From positions 186,001 to 250,000 of the forward strand of contig QXPY01000006.1 of assembly GCA_003583745.1 (NCBI GenBank): DNA of 64,000 nucleotides, read 5' to 3'. The notes under the pieces were generated by a model. It had not been told where the DNA came from. It was given only the letters and a program-made list of their open reading frames with translations, and searched no databases. A program made the position numbers and the translations under genes. Below are positions 9,302 to 17,557 of the stretch, in pieces; the stretch's first letter is position 1, and each line of letters opens with the position of its first letter. The stretch comes from Rhodocyclales bacterium GT-UBC (GTDB taxonomy: Bacteria; Pseudomonadota; Gammaproteobacteria; Burkholderiales; Rhodocyclaceae).

Positions 9302-9838
9302 ATGGCCTCTTTGCAGGAACAGTTTTTAAAAGCGGGTCTGGTCAATAAAAAGAAAGTCCAACAGACCAACCACGAGAAAAGCAATCAGAAGAAGGCCGAG
9401 CGCCGCAGCGGTACGCAGACGGTCGACGAAATCCGCCTTGCGGCGCAGGAAGCGCAGCGCAAGCAGGCCGAGCGGGCGCGCGAACTGAATGCGCAGCGCG
9501 ATGCCCTGGCCACCCAGAAGGCCATTCAGGCGCAGATCGTCCAGATGATCGAGCAGAACGGCCAGAGCAAGGGGCGGGGCGATATTGCCTATAACTTCAC
9601 CCATGACAACAAGATCAAGCGGGTGCATGTCTCGGCCGAGGTGCAAGGGCATCTGGTCGCCGGGCGGCTGGTCATCATCTGCCTGGGCGAACGCATCGAA
9701 CTGGTGCCGAAGGTGATTGCCGACAAGATCGCCGAGCGCGATGCCTCGCTGGTGGTTCGTGTGAAGAAAAGCAGCAACGAGGTGGATGCCGACGATCCCT
9801 ATGCCGCCTATCAGATCCCGGACGATCTGATGTGGTGA
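9302..9838 (+). CDS. DUF2058 family protein (YaiL-like)
   Basis: A 178-residue cytoplasmic protein matching DUF2058: N-terminal SLQEQFLKAGLVNKKK, a charged coiled-coil middle (about residues 20-75, many Arg/Lys/Gln/Glu) and a C-terminal module YNFTHDNKIKRVHVSAE. Function is poorly known; the basic helices suggest nucleic-acid or ribosome association, which is an inference. The ATG at 9302 gives the conserved family start; an upstream extension to 9083 runs through the divergent promoter region and is rejected. Confidence 0.85.
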   Translation: MASLQEQFLKAGLVNKKKVQQTNHEKSNQKKAERRSGTQTVDEIRLAAQEAQRKQAERARELNAQRDALATQKAIQAQIVQMIEQNGQSKGRGDIAYNFTHDNKIKRVHVSAEVQGHLVAGRLVIICLGERIELVPKVIADKIAERDASLVVRVKKSSNEVDADDPYAAYQIPDDLMW

Positions 9839-9870
9839 GGCCGGGGACAATTTTGACTTCAAGGAAAACG

Positions 9871-10239
9871 ATGCAAATGCATTTCAAACGGACGGTTCTG
9901 GCCATTTTGGCTGCATTGTCGAGTGGCGCCGCCTTGGCGCAGGATCATGGACATCACCATCACGGCTTTGCGCCCGATGTCGACGCCTTTCACGCCGTGC
10001 TGGCACCGATCTGGCACGCGCCGGCCGGCAAGGCGCGGGCCGACAAGGCGTGCGCCAGTACGGCCGAGTTCGCCAGACTGGCCGGTGCCATCAAGTCGGC
10101 CGACGCCAAAGGCTTGCAGTCCAGCATCGAGCGCCTGCAAGCGACTTGCCGCGAGCGCCCGGCCGAGGTCGATGCCAGCTTTGCCAAGGTGCATGACGCC
10201 TTTCATCAGTTGATCGACGTCAAACCAGGCAAGCGCTGA
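9871..10239 (+). CDS. small exported His-rich hypothetical protein
   Basis: A 122-residue protein with a signal peptide (residues 1-22, ending GAALAQ) and a mature start DHGHHHHGFAPDVDAFH, a probable metal-binding tail. The remainder is helical with two cysteines (KACASTAEF and QATCRERP) that could form a disulfide. It lies 32 bases after the DUF2058 gene and is read the same way; AAGGA sits ten bases upstream of the start. Not assigned to a named family. Confidence 0.75.
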   Translation: MQMHFKRTVLAILAALSSGAALAQDHGHHHHGFAPDVDAFHAVLAPIWHAPAGKARADKACASTAEFARLAGAIKSADAKGLQSSIERLQATCRERPAEVDASFAKVHDAFHQLIDVKPGKR

Positions 10240-10256
10240 ACGCGCGGCCGGCTTGC

Positions 10257-10709
10257 TCAGTCGGCCGGTTCGGCATCGCCGCGGGGAAGCGGCGATGCAA
10301 GGATTTTTTCCAGAATGGCGATTCCCGCCTGCACTTCGTCGGCACCGAGCCGACCGAGCATTTCTTCGCGGGTGGCGACGACTTCGCCTTCGATTTCGGC
10401 GGCCAGCGCCAGGCCGCGCGCACTGATCTCGATGTATTTTTGCCGACGGTCCTGCGGGTCCGGCACGCGCTCGAGCAAGCCGAGCTTTTCCATGCGGTCG
10501 AGGATGCGGACCAAGGTCGGCGTTTCAATGCCCAGGCGCGCCGCCAGCAGACTCTGATTCAAGCGTTCACCGCCCTGGCGCAAGATCCAGAGCGTCCGCC
10601 AGGTGGCTTGCGTCATCCCCCAGGGGCGCAGGCGCTCGTCGATGCGCGCCCGCCAGACGGCGCTGCATCGGTGGAGTAGCGAGGAAAAATGTTGATGTTG
10701 CTCGTTCAT
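10257..10709 (-). CDS. MarR-family transcriptional regulator
   Basis: A 150-residue winged-helix repressor. The recognisable core is WRTLWILRQGGERLNQSLLAARLG, then LVRILDRMEKLGLLER and the wing VPDPQDRRQKYIEIS. It is divergent from an MFS drug-type transporter whose start lies 61 bases away, the standard arrangement for a MarR repressor of an efflux pump. The ATG at 10709 was chosen because the longer frame would run across the shared promoter. Confidence 0.9.
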   Translation of the reverse strand: MNEQHQHFSSLLHRCSAVWRARIDERLRPWGMTQATWRTLWILRQGGERLNQSLLAARLGIETPTLVRILDRMEKLGLLERVPDPQDRRQKYIEISARGLALAAEIEGEVVATREEMLGRLGADEVQAGIAILEKILASPLPRGDAEPAD

Positions 10710-10711
10710 AG

Positions 10712-10738
10712 TTAGCACACTAATTATTTTGTTGCTAA
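10712..10738. promoter_or_regulatory. candidate MarR operator
   Basis: TTAGCA at 10712-10717 is inverted as TGCTAA at 10733-10738; a shorter dyad TTAG-CACA-CTAA sits at 10712-10723. The element is in the AT-rich gap between the divergent marR and MFS genes, just upstream of the marR start, so one repressor could control both. Confidence 0.55.
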
Positions 10739-10769
10739 TATATTCGCTCGCAATCATCAAACTGTCCAT

Positions 10770-12185
10770 ATGCTTCGCCTGCCTGTTGCCCAAAGTTACG
10801 ACGCCCTGAACGCTCGCCACGGCGAACGCTACAAATGGCTGGTCCTGCTCGTCGTCGGCTTGGGGACGGTGGCTGCCGTGCTATCGACGACCAGTTTCGG
10901 GGTGGCGGTGCCGGCCCTGACCCGTTATTTCCATCTCGGGCAGGAGCAGGTGCAGTGGGCGATGACCGGTTTCATGGCGGCGATGACCATCGCCATGTTG
11001 CCGACCCCCTGGCTGCTTGAACGCTTCGGATTTCGCAAGCTGTTTCTCGGCGCAACGGTGGCACTGGCGCTGACCAGTGTCGCGGGTAGCCTGGCCGGCA
11101 GCTTTCCATTGGTCGTGCTGGCCCGTGTCCTGCAAGGCGCGGCGTCCGGCGTCCTGCAGCCGATGGGGGCGCTGGCGGTGATGCGCCTCTTCCCTGGTCC
11201 CGGACAGGGCAAGGCCTCCGGCATCCTGGGTTTCGGCATCGTGCTGGCGCCGGCCGTGGCGCCCAGCCTGGGCGGCTTGTTGCTCGACCATTTCGGCTGG
11301 CAGGCCATTTTCCTGATCAATTTGCCGGCCTGCTTGCTGGCGCTGGTCGCCGGCCTGTATCTGCTGCCCTTGCCGCGCGAGGCGAGCCGGCATGCCTTCG
11401 ACTGGCTCGGCGTCGGCTTGCTGGCGGTCGGCACCCTCAGTTTGGTCGAGTCCCTGGCCAGCTTGCGCCACAGCGGCCCGCTCGCCCCGTGGACCCTGTG
11501 CCAACTGGCCTTGGCAATATCGGCCTTCGCCGGCTTCGTCCGTCACGCCCGGCGGGCCCGCCATCCCATCATCAGCCTCGGCCTGTTCCGGCACCGCGCA
11601 TTCACCATGGGGACGCTGGTTTCGCTGGCTTATGGCTTCGGTCTGTACGCATCGACCTACCTGATCCCGGTCTTTTTGCAGAGCGCACTGACTTATTCGG
11701 CGACGGCGGCCGGGATGGCGCTGTTTCCCTCCGGTATCGTGCTGGCCGCGACCATTCCCGTGGCGGGACGGCTGGCCGACCGCTATTCGCCGCAAGGACT
11801 GACCATGGCCGGCCTGGCGCTGTTCGGGGTGTCCTTTTTACTGTTTGCCGTCCTGGCCGGGCACATTACCTACCCGGAAATCATCGCTGCGACGGTGATC
11901 GGTCGTCTTGGCCTGGGCATGGTCCTGCCCGCGCTCAGCCTGGCGACACTGCGCCACCTGGAGCCCCATCAACTCAGCCAGTCGTCGGTGGTGGTCAGTT
12001 ATGTGCGCCAGTTGGGCGGGGTCCTCGGTATCGCCGTCGGCGCGGTGTTCGTCGAATGGCGGCAAAGCGCGCATGGCGACGAGACGGGCGGCATCTTTAC
12101 CGCCTACGGGCAGTCTTTCATGATGCTGAGTGCGGTGTTCGGGCTGGCGTTGCTCGCTGCCTGCTTCATGAAGCAGAAATCATAA
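10770..12185 (+). CDS. MFS multidrug-type transporter (DHA2/EmrB-like)
   Basis: A 471-residue membrane protein with about 14 hydrophobic helices. Features of the DHA2 family are present: TTSFGVAVPALTRYF in helix 1, WAMTGFMAAMTIAMLP, the conserved loop LLERFGFRKLFLGA, and motif C-like GFGIVLAPAVAPSLGG. These are drug:H+ antiporters of the inner membrane; the actual substrate is unknown. The divergent MarR gene suggests induction by a toxic organic compound. No adaptor (EmrA) or outer-membrane gene is adjacent. Confidence 0.88.
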   Translation: MLRLPVAQSYDALNARHGERYKWLVLLVVGLGTVAAVLSTTSFGVAVPALTRYFHLGQEQVQWAMTGFMAAMTIAMLPTPWLLERFGFRKLFLGATVALALTSVAGSLAGSFPLVVLARVLQGAASGVLQPMGALAVMRLFPGPGQGKASGILGFGIVLAPAVAPSLGGLLLDHFGWQAIFLINLPACLLALVAGLYLLPLPREASRHAFDWLGVGLLAVGTLSLVESLASLRHSGPLAPWTLCQLALAISAFAGFVRHARRARHPIISLGLFRHRAFTMGTLVSLAYGFGLYASTYLIPVFLQSALTYSATAAGMALFPSGIVLAATIPVAGRLADRYSPQGLTMAGLALFGVSFLLFAVLAGHITYPEIIAATVIGRLGLGMVLPALSLATLRHLEPHQLSQSSVVVSYVRQLGGVLGIAVGAVFVEWRQSAHGDETGGIFTAYGQSFMMLSAVFGLALLAACFMKQKS

Positions 12186-12288
12186 ATAATATATAAAACA
12201 ATTCAATAACTCGTTGTATTAATAGTTCACATTAATATTGTTTCGGGATTTTGCAGGCGTCGGATTGCAGTGGGCGGCATGCGCTGCC

Positions 12289-12317
12289 GCATAAGCTTCG
12301 CAGGAATTAGTATTTAG
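12289..12317 (+). promoter_or_regulatory. candidate CysB/SsuR-type activator site, mop-ssuCB promoter
   Basis: GCATAAGC at 12289-12296, then CAGGAAT and GTATTTA ending at 12316. The same arrangement recurs before ssuA (43243) and, more loosely, before suyA (58141) and sbp (63157). It begins 85 bases upstream of the mop start codon. Which LysR-type protein binds it is inference. Confidence 0.6.
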
Positions 12318-12373
12318 AACTCTCCGGCAGCGTGCGCAGAATCCCCCTCATTCAGCGATGAGGACATACCGCC

Positions 12374-12589
12374 ATGAGCATTCAATCCGTCAATGCCCGC
12401 AACCAGTTTGCCGGCCGTATCCGCGAAATCATTCTCGGCCCAGTGGTTTCAGAAGTCGATGTGGAAACGCCTTTCGGTCTCGTGACTTCGGTGATCACCA
12501 CCCGTTCGGTCAAGGAGCTCGATCTCAAGGTCGGCACCGATGTTGTCGCCCTGGTCAAGGCGACCGAAGTGTCGATCGCCAAACTGTGA
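12374..12589 (+). CDS. ssuF: molbindin-like Mop/TOBE protein (SsuF-like)
   Basis: A 71-residue single Mop domain: NARNQFAGRIREIILGPV, then TTRSVKELDLKVGTDVVALVKATEV, the classic molbindin fold that binds molybdate or a related oxyanion as an oligomer. In Pseudomonas putida the ssu sulfonate operon ends in ssuF, a molybdopterin/Mop-type protein, and here the gene directly precedes ssuC-type and ssuB-type genes, so an SsuF-like role is likely. GAGGA lies eleven bases before the start. The link between Mop proteins and sulfonates is known but mechanistically unclear. Confidence 0.8.
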   Translation: MSIQSVNARNQFAGRIREIILGPVVSEVDVETPFGLVTSVITTRSVKELDLKVGTDVVALVKATEVSIAKL

Positions 12590-12636
12590 GGCGAATCAGG
12601 TCGGCATTTCCGATACATTCTCCGGGAGATTGAACG

Positions 12637-13422
12637 ATGGCTTTATCCGATAAGTTGGCGAGAGGGCGCCAAACCCTGATTCCCTGGCTGGTGCCGATCG
12701 GCGTCTTGCTCTTCTGGCAACTGGCGGCGCGTGCCGGCTGGTTGTCCAGCCGCATCCTGCCCGAGCCGCTGGCCGTGCTGCAGGCTGGTTTTACCCTGGC
12801 CGCATCGGGGGAACTGTTTCAACACGTCAAGGTGAGCGCCTTGCGCGCGCTCTCCGGCTTTGCCATCGGCGGCGGCCTGGGGCTGGCCCTCGGCCTGCTC
12901 ACCGGCTCCTTCCGCAAGGCCGAGCTGGCGCTCGACACCACTCTGCAGATGATCCGCAACATCCCGCCGCTGGCGCTGATTCCGCTGGTCATCCTGTGGT
13001 TCGGCATCGACGAGATCGCCAAGCTGTTCCTGATTTCGCTGGGCGTCTTTTTCTCGGTCTACATCAACACCTTTCATGGCATCCGCTCGGTCGATCCGGC
13101 CCTGATCGAAATGGGCAAGAGCTACGGCCTCAAGGGCTGGGGTTTGTATCGCGAGATTATCCTGCCCGGTGCGCTGTCGTCGATCCTGGTCGGCGTGCGC
13201 TATGCGCTGGGTTTCATGTGGGTGATCCTGATCGTCGCCGAAACCATTTCCGCCCAGGCCGGCATCGGCTACATGACGATGAATGCCCGCGAGTTCCTGC
13301 AGACCGATGTCGTCCTGCTCGGCATCCTGCTCTACGCCGTGCTCGGCAAGCTGGCCGATGCCTTCGCCCGGTTGCTCGAACGGCGCTGGCTGAAGTGGAA
13401 CACTTCCTACAATGCTGCCTGA
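12637..13422 (+). CDS. ssuC: ABC transporter permease, sulfonate/nitrate/taurine type
   Basis: A 261-residue permease with about six membrane helices and the coupling-loop signature [24 protein letters not shown] (EAA motif). [18 protein letters not shown] is typical of SsuC/TauC. It imports aliphatic sulfonates or related compounds with the ATPase encoded next. No periplasmic binding protein is encoded in this cluster; candidates lie at 42.2-43.2 kb and 39.5-40.5 kb. Confidence 0.88.
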   Translation: MALSDKLARGRQTLIPWLVPIGVLLFWQLAARAGWLSSRILPEPLAVLQAGFTLAASGELFQHVKVSALRALSGFAIGGGLGLALGLLTGSFRKAELALDTTLQMIRNIPPLALIPLVILWFGIDEIAKLFLISLGVFFSVYINTFHGIRSVDPALIEMGKSYGLKGWGLYREIILPGALSSILVGVRYALGFMWVILIVAETISAQAGIGYMTMNAREFLQTDVVLLGILLYAVLGKLADAFARLLERRWLKWNTSYNAA

Positions 13423-13432
13423 AAGCCCACGC

Positions 13433-14416
13433 ATGAATAACGATCTTCACGAACTCGGTTCGGTCAGCGCGGCTGCCGAGCATCCCGGGCTGGCCGTCGG
13501 CGTCAAGCAACTGGTCAAGCGCTTCGGCGAACGGCAGGTGCTGCATGGCCTGAACCTCAATATCGAAGCGGGCGAATTCATCGCCATCGTCGGCCGCAGC
13601 GGTTGCGGCAAGAGCACCTTGTTGCGCCTGCTGGCCGGGCTGGATGCGACGAGCGGCGGCGAAATACAGCTCAACCGTCAGCCGGCCGAGGCGTTCAAGG
13701 ACGATGTCCGGATGATGTTCCAGGACTCGCGCCTGTTGCCCTGGCGGACGGTGGTGCAGAACGTTGCCATCGGTCTCGAAGGCTCGGCCAGGGAGATTCG
13801 CGCCCGGGCGCTGGAAGTCCTGGCCCAGGTCGGTCTGGCCGACCGTGCCGACGAGTGGCCGAACCGCTTGTCCGGCGGCCAGCGCCAGCGGGTTGCCCTG
13901 GCCCGGGCGCTGATCCACCGGCCGCGCCTGCTGCTGCTCGACGAGCCGCTTGGCGCCCTCGATGCGCTGACCCGTATCGAAATGCAGCGCCTGATCGAGC
14001 AGATCTGGCGGCAACACCGTTTTACCGCCGTGCTGGTCACGCACGACGTCTCGGAAGCCGTGGCGCTGGCTGATCGCATCGTGCTGGTTGAAGCTGGACG
14101 TATCACGCTGGACGAGCCGGTCCCGCTGGGCCGGCCGCGCGAGCACGGCGAGGCCGGTTTTGCCCGGCTGGAGAGTCGCATCCTGAAACGGTTGATGACG
14201 GTCTCGGCGCTTGACAGCGGCAACCAGATCAAGGGGCGGATCACCGAGATCGTCGTCGATAGCGTACTCTCGGAAGTCCGTATCCTGACCCCGGCCGGTC
14301 TGCTGACCGCCACCGTGCTGACCCGCTCGCTGAGCGAGCAGCCGCTGGAACTGGGGGCCGACGTGCTGGCCAGTTTCAAGTCGAACGAAGTGGTGCTGGC
14401 CACCGCAGGGGGATGA
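13433..14416 (+). CDS. ssuB: ABC transporter ATPase, SsuB type, with C-terminal Mop/TOBE domain
   Basis: A 327-residue ATPase: Walker [10 protein letters not shown] at residues 54-62, Q-loop [11 protein letters not shown], signature [15 protein letters not shown], Walker [13 protein letters not shown] and switch His in [10 protein letters not shown]. Residues from about 262 to the end form a separate Mop-like domain ([37 protein letters not shown]) closely resembling the free-standing Mop protein two genes upstream. Ordinary SsuB lacks this domain; it recalls ModC. An alternative start at 13412 overlaps ssuC by 11 bases. Confidence 0.88.
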   Translation: MNNDLHELGSVSAAAEHPGLAVGVKQLVKRFGERQVLHGLNLNIEAGEFIAIVGRSGCGKSTLLRLLAGLDATSGGEIQLNRQPAEAFKDDVRMMFQDSRLLPWRTVVQNVAIGLEGSAREIRARALEVLAQVGLADRADEWPNRLSGGQRQRVALARALIHRPRLLLLDEPLGALDALTRIEMQRLIEQIWRQHRFTAVLVTHDVSEAVALADRIVLVEAGRITLDEPVPLGRPREHGEAGFARLESRILKRLMTVSALDSGNQIKGRITEIVVDSVLSEVRILTPAGLLTATVLTRSLSEQPLELGADVLASFKSNEVVLATAGG

Positions 14417-14468
14417 TTCGGCGCTCAAGGCGATGTCATGGCCAGGCTGTCTGGCCGGCGAATACTGC

Positions 14469-14482
14469 ATACATCTGTACAC
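14469..14482. promoter_or_regulatory. candidate GntR operator upstream of gntR
   Basis: ATACATCTGTACAC lies 47 bases before the gntR start. A near-identical copy is at 17410-17423 before the second TRAP binding protein gene. FCD-type GntR regulators commonly bind TGTATACA-like dyads, so autoregulation is plausible. Confidence 0.5.
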
Positions 14483-14528
14483 GCATGGTCGATTCTGATA
14501 AAAGGGCGGCATTGCCTCTATCGCGAAT

Positions 14529-15230
14529 ATGACCGTGCGAAACAAATCGACATCTACACCAGAAGCTTCCGGAGCCGCCGACGATGCGGATCTGCCACTT
14601 AGCGAGCGGGCCTTCCGTTCCTTGCTCGATGCCATCCAGAAAGGCGAGCTGAAACCGGGGGCGCGGATGCGCGAGGTCGAACTGGCTGGTTCTCTCGGCA
14701 TCAGCCGGACACCGGTGCGCGAAGCCCTGGGGCGCCTGATCAGCGAAGGCTTGGTGGTCAACGACAAGGTACGTGGGATGATCGTCGCCGAACTCGATCA
14801 CGGCGAGGTCAACGAACTCTACGCCATGCGTGAAGTGCTTGAAGGTACGGCGGCGCGCTTTGCCGCACAGCACGCGTCCGAGGTGGAAATCTCGATCCTG
14901 CTCGAACTTGTCGAGCGCGACCGTCAGTCGACTGCCGAACAGCCGGCCGATTTGGTGGCGAACAACCGTCTTTTCCATGACACGCTCTACCGTGCCGCAC
15001 ACAACCGCTATCTGGTCAAAACCCTCAATACGCTGCGCGAAACCATGGCTTTGCTCGGCCAGACGACGTTGATGCAGAGCGGCCGCTCGGAGAAGGCTAT
15101 CGACGAGCATGCGGCGATTGTTCTCGCCATCCAGAACCGCGACCCGGCGGCGGCGGAGCAAGCCGCGCGCGAGCACATTCGCGCCGCGCATCGGACCCGT
15201 TTGAAGCAGATGTTCGAGCCGGTGCGCTAA
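14529..15230 (+). CDS. GntR-family regulator with FCD domain
   Basis: A 233-residue regulator. The N-terminal winged helix shows LSERAFRSLLDAIQKGELKPG and the recognition helix region LGISRTPVREALGRL (residues about 58-72). The C-terminal FCD ligand domain has the metal-site pattern MREVLEGTAARFAA, LFHDTLYRAAHN and DEHAAIVLAI. FCD regulators sense small organic acids. The neighbourhood (TRAP transporter and tricarballylate oxidation genes) suggests control of C4/C6 carboxylate use. Confidence 0.9.
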   Translation: MTVRNKSTSTPEASGAADDADLPLSERAFRSLLDAIQKGELKPGARMREVELAGSLGISRTPVREALGRLISEGLVVNDKVRGMIVAELDHGEVNELYAMREVLEGTAARFAAQHASEVEISILLELVERDRQSTAEQPADLVANNRLFHDTLYRAAHNRYLVKTLNTLRETMALLGQTTLMQSGRSEKAIDEHAAIVLAIQNRDPAAAEQAAREHIRAAHRTRLKQMFEPVR

Positions 15231-15239
15231 GCCGCCGGC

Positions 15240-16130
15240 TCAGGAATTGAGAAACTCGGCGTAAAGGGCGCTGGCGGCGCTTTGCAGGCGCAAGCCTTTT
15301 TTCGAGATCAGGCCGAGCGTCCGGCTGATGGTTGGCTCGCACAAGCGAATGCTCCTGATTCGCGGGTGAGCCGTGGCCGGCAGCGCCAGTCCGGGAATGG
15401 CGGCAATGCCCAGGCCGGCTTCGACCAGGCCGAGAGCGCCGGCAACGTGATTGGCTTCGTGAAAGACGACTGGGCGACGGTTGAGTCTGGCCAGCGCGTT
15501 GTCCATCAAGCTTCGGTTGCCGCTGTTCTTGGCCACCGAAATCAGCCGTTCGTCGGCGATGCTTTCCCAACTGACGGTTTCGCGCTGCGCCAGAGGATGG
15601 TCGTCGCGCACGGCCAGCCGGTATTCCTCGCTGTGAATGGCCTTGAACTCGATATCCGGTTCCTGCGTGCCGATGAAATTGATCCCGAAGTCGGCCGTGC
15701 CTGAAAGCACACTGTTCAACACTTCCTGCGCCCCCTCGTCGATCAGCCGGATACGGGTATCGGGAAAGCGCTCGGCAAAGCGTTTCAATACGTGCGGCAG
15801 CAGATTTGCCGCGACCGAGGGAACGCAGGCGAGGGTGACAACGCTGCGCCGCCGTGTCGTGCTTTCCGAGATGTCTTGCAGGCCGAGCTGAAGTTCCTCG
15901 AGTGCGGCGCGCGCATGTTCAAGAAAACGCTGTCCTGCTTCGGTCAGTGCGACATGGCGGGTGGTGCGTTCGAGCAGGCGGGCGCCGACCTGCATTTCGA
16001 GCTTGTCGATGCGCCGGCTGAGGGCGGGTTGGGAAATGAACACCGCATCCGCCGCTGCCTTGAAATTGAGCTTCTCGGCAACGGCGACAAAACCCTGGAT
16101 TTCGGCCAGTTCGAAAGATATGCGTTCCAT
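15240..16130 (-). CDS. LysR-family transcriptional regulator
   Basis: A 296-residue LysR protein: N-terminal HTH FVAVAEKLNFKAAADAVFISQPALSRR, followed by the co-inducer domain (VVTLACVPSVAANLLPHVL, FGINFIGTQEPDIEF). It is divergent from the first TRAP binding-protein gene and near tcuA, so it is a candidate TcuR-like activator of the tricarballylate/TRAP genes. It does not resemble CysB in length or in its effector domain. Stop codon is nine bases from the convergent gntR stop. Confidence 0.9.
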   Translation of the reverse strand: MERISFELAEIQGFVAVAEKLNFKAAADAVFISQPALSRRIDKLEMQVGARLLERTTRHVALTEAGQRFLEHARAALEELQLGLQDISESTTRRRSVVTLACVPSVAANLLPHVLKRFAERFPDTRIRLIDEGAQEVLNSVLSGTADFGINFIGTQEPDIEFKAIHSEEYRLAVRDDHPLAQRETVSWESIADERLISVAKNSGNRSLMDNALARLNRRPVVFHEANHVAGALGLVEAGLGIAAIPGLALPATAHPRIRSIRLCEPTISRTLGLISKKGLRLQSAASALYAEFLNS

Positions 16131-16337
16131 GCATCAACCCATGCCAACTATGCAATTTACGAATTATTACATCTATTTCATGATTCGCGGACGATTTCAC
16201 ATCGACCCGGTCGGGGGCTTCTTGTGGTCGTCCGGATCGCCGTAGCCGGGCAGCCATTGCCCCCGGGCGGTGTCGAAATCCATCGCGAAACGGCCGGAAG
16301 AGCGGCCTTCGTCTCGAACGTCAAAAGGAAAATGAGC
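16131..16337. promoter_or_regulatory. divergent LysR/TRAP promoter region
   Basis: This 207-base gap separates the divergent lysR and dctP genes. An AT-rich stretch at 16150-16190 includes the short dyad AATT-TACG-AATT (16154-16165), a plausible LysR target. No open reading frame of note is present. Confidence 0.4.
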
Positions 16338-17348
16338 ATGCGTTTATCGACTCTGGGCTGCGCCTTCGCGACAGCCTTCATGGTGCTGGCCTCGGGATTG
16401 GCAGGGGCGCAGAATCCGATCGTCATCAAGTTCAGCCATGTCGCCGCACTCGATACGCCCAAGGGACAAGGGGCCGAGCGTTTCAAGAAGCTGGCCGAGG
16501 AGCGTACCAAGGGCCGGGTGCGCGTCGATATCTATCCGAACAGCGCGCTGTTCAAGGACAAGGAAGAGCTCGAAGCGCTGCAGATGGGCTCGGTGCAAAT
16601 GCTGGCGCCGTCGATTTCGAAATTCGGGCCGTTTGGCGTCAAGGAATTCGAAGTCTTCGATTTGCCTTTCGTGACACCCGATCTGCCCAGCTTCCAGCGC
16701 GTCGCCAACAGCGATTTCGGTCAGGCCATGCTCAAGCGCCTCGAATCCCGCGGCGTGCGCGGCCTGGCCTACTGGGATGCGGGTTTCCGTGTCATCACCG
16801 CAAACAAGCCGCTGCGCCGGCTGGCCGACTACAAGGGCATGAAGATTCGCATCAACTCCTCGAAGGTGATCGAGGCGCAGATGCGTTCCATCGGCGTGAT
16901 GCCGCAGACGATGGCCTTTTCCGAGGTGTACCAGGCCTTGCAGACCGGCGTGGTGGATGGCGCCGACACCGTGATGTCGAACGCGCTGACCCAGAAGTTC
17001 TATGAGGTGCAAAAGCACATCGCGCTGCTGCATCACTCGCATCAGGCCTACGCCGTCGTGGTCAACAAGAAGTTCTGGGATGGTCTGCCGGAGGATATCC
17101 GCAAGGCGCTCGAAACTGCCATGGCCGATGCGACGACCCACGCCAATGGGCTATCGGTGGCCGAGGAGCGCGATGCCATGGAGAAGATCAAGGCCTCTGG
17201 GAAGACGACGATCTACGAGCCGACGCCAGCCGAACGCGACGAAATCAGGAAGGCGATGATGGTGGTGCATCGCGACATGGAAAGCCGTCTCGGGCGCGAC
17301 AACATCCAGGCAATGTACAAGGCGGCCGGCTTCGTGCCGCCGAAATGA
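16338..17348 (+). CDS. dctP: TRAP transporter substrate-binding protein, DctP family (first copy)
   Basis: A 336-residue periplasmic binding protein with signal peptide (ends GLAGAQ). Family hallmarks are IKFSHVAALDTPKGQGAERF, LYYPN-type YPNSALFKDKEELEALQMG and the carboxylate-binding arginine segment NKPLRRLADYKGMKIRIN. It captures an organic acid and hands it to DctQM. The ATG at 16338 is seven bases after AAGGAA; the ATG two codons earlier is too close to it. About two thirds of its residues match the second copy downstream. Confidence 0.92.
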   Translation: MRLSTLGCAFATAFMVLASGLAGAQNPIVIKFSHVAALDTPKGQGAERFKKLAEERTKGRVRVDIYPNSALFKDKEELEALQMGSVQMLAPSISKFGPFGVKEFEVFDLPFVTPDLPSFQRVANSDFGQAMLKRLESRGVRGLAYWDAGFRVITANKPLRRLADYKGMKIRINSSKVIEAQMRSIGVMPQTMAFSEVYQALQTGVVDGADTVMSNALTQKFYEVQKHIALLHHSHQAYAVVVNKKFWDGLPEDIRKALETAMADATTHANGLSVAEERDAMEKIKASGKTTIYEPTPAERDEIRKAMMVVHRDMESRLGRDNIQAMYKAAGFVPPK

Positions 17349-17409
17349 GGCGGGGTCGGCAAATCCACGTGAGATCGGATGGGTGGTCCGGTGAATATTG
17401 ACTAACTGA

Positions 17410-17423
17410 ATACATCTGTATAC
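17410..17423. promoter_or_regulatory. candidate GntR operator before the second dctP
   Basis: ATACATCTGTATAC, with the dyad TGTATACA, differs at one base from the copy at 14469. It is enclosed by a perfect inverted pair GTGAATA (17391-17397) and TATTCAC (17429-17435). Position 135-148 bases before the dctP start fits an operator or promoter element. Confidence 0.5.
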
Positions 17424-17557
17424 ATTGGTATTCACTTCGCGGCGAAGCGGGGTCCCGTTGCGCGTCCGATGCGGCCTTGCCGCCTTGTCCGCGCGGCGGA
17501 GCGCTCCGCCTGCACAGGAGCAAAGCCGCTGAAGCCAAATTCACCAGGAGGAGACTC

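Noticed and set aside
15240-16130. LysR gene as the CysB/SsuR regulator of the sulfur element
   Set aside because: It is divergent from a TRAP gene and shows no CysB-specific features; it fits a TcuR-like role better.
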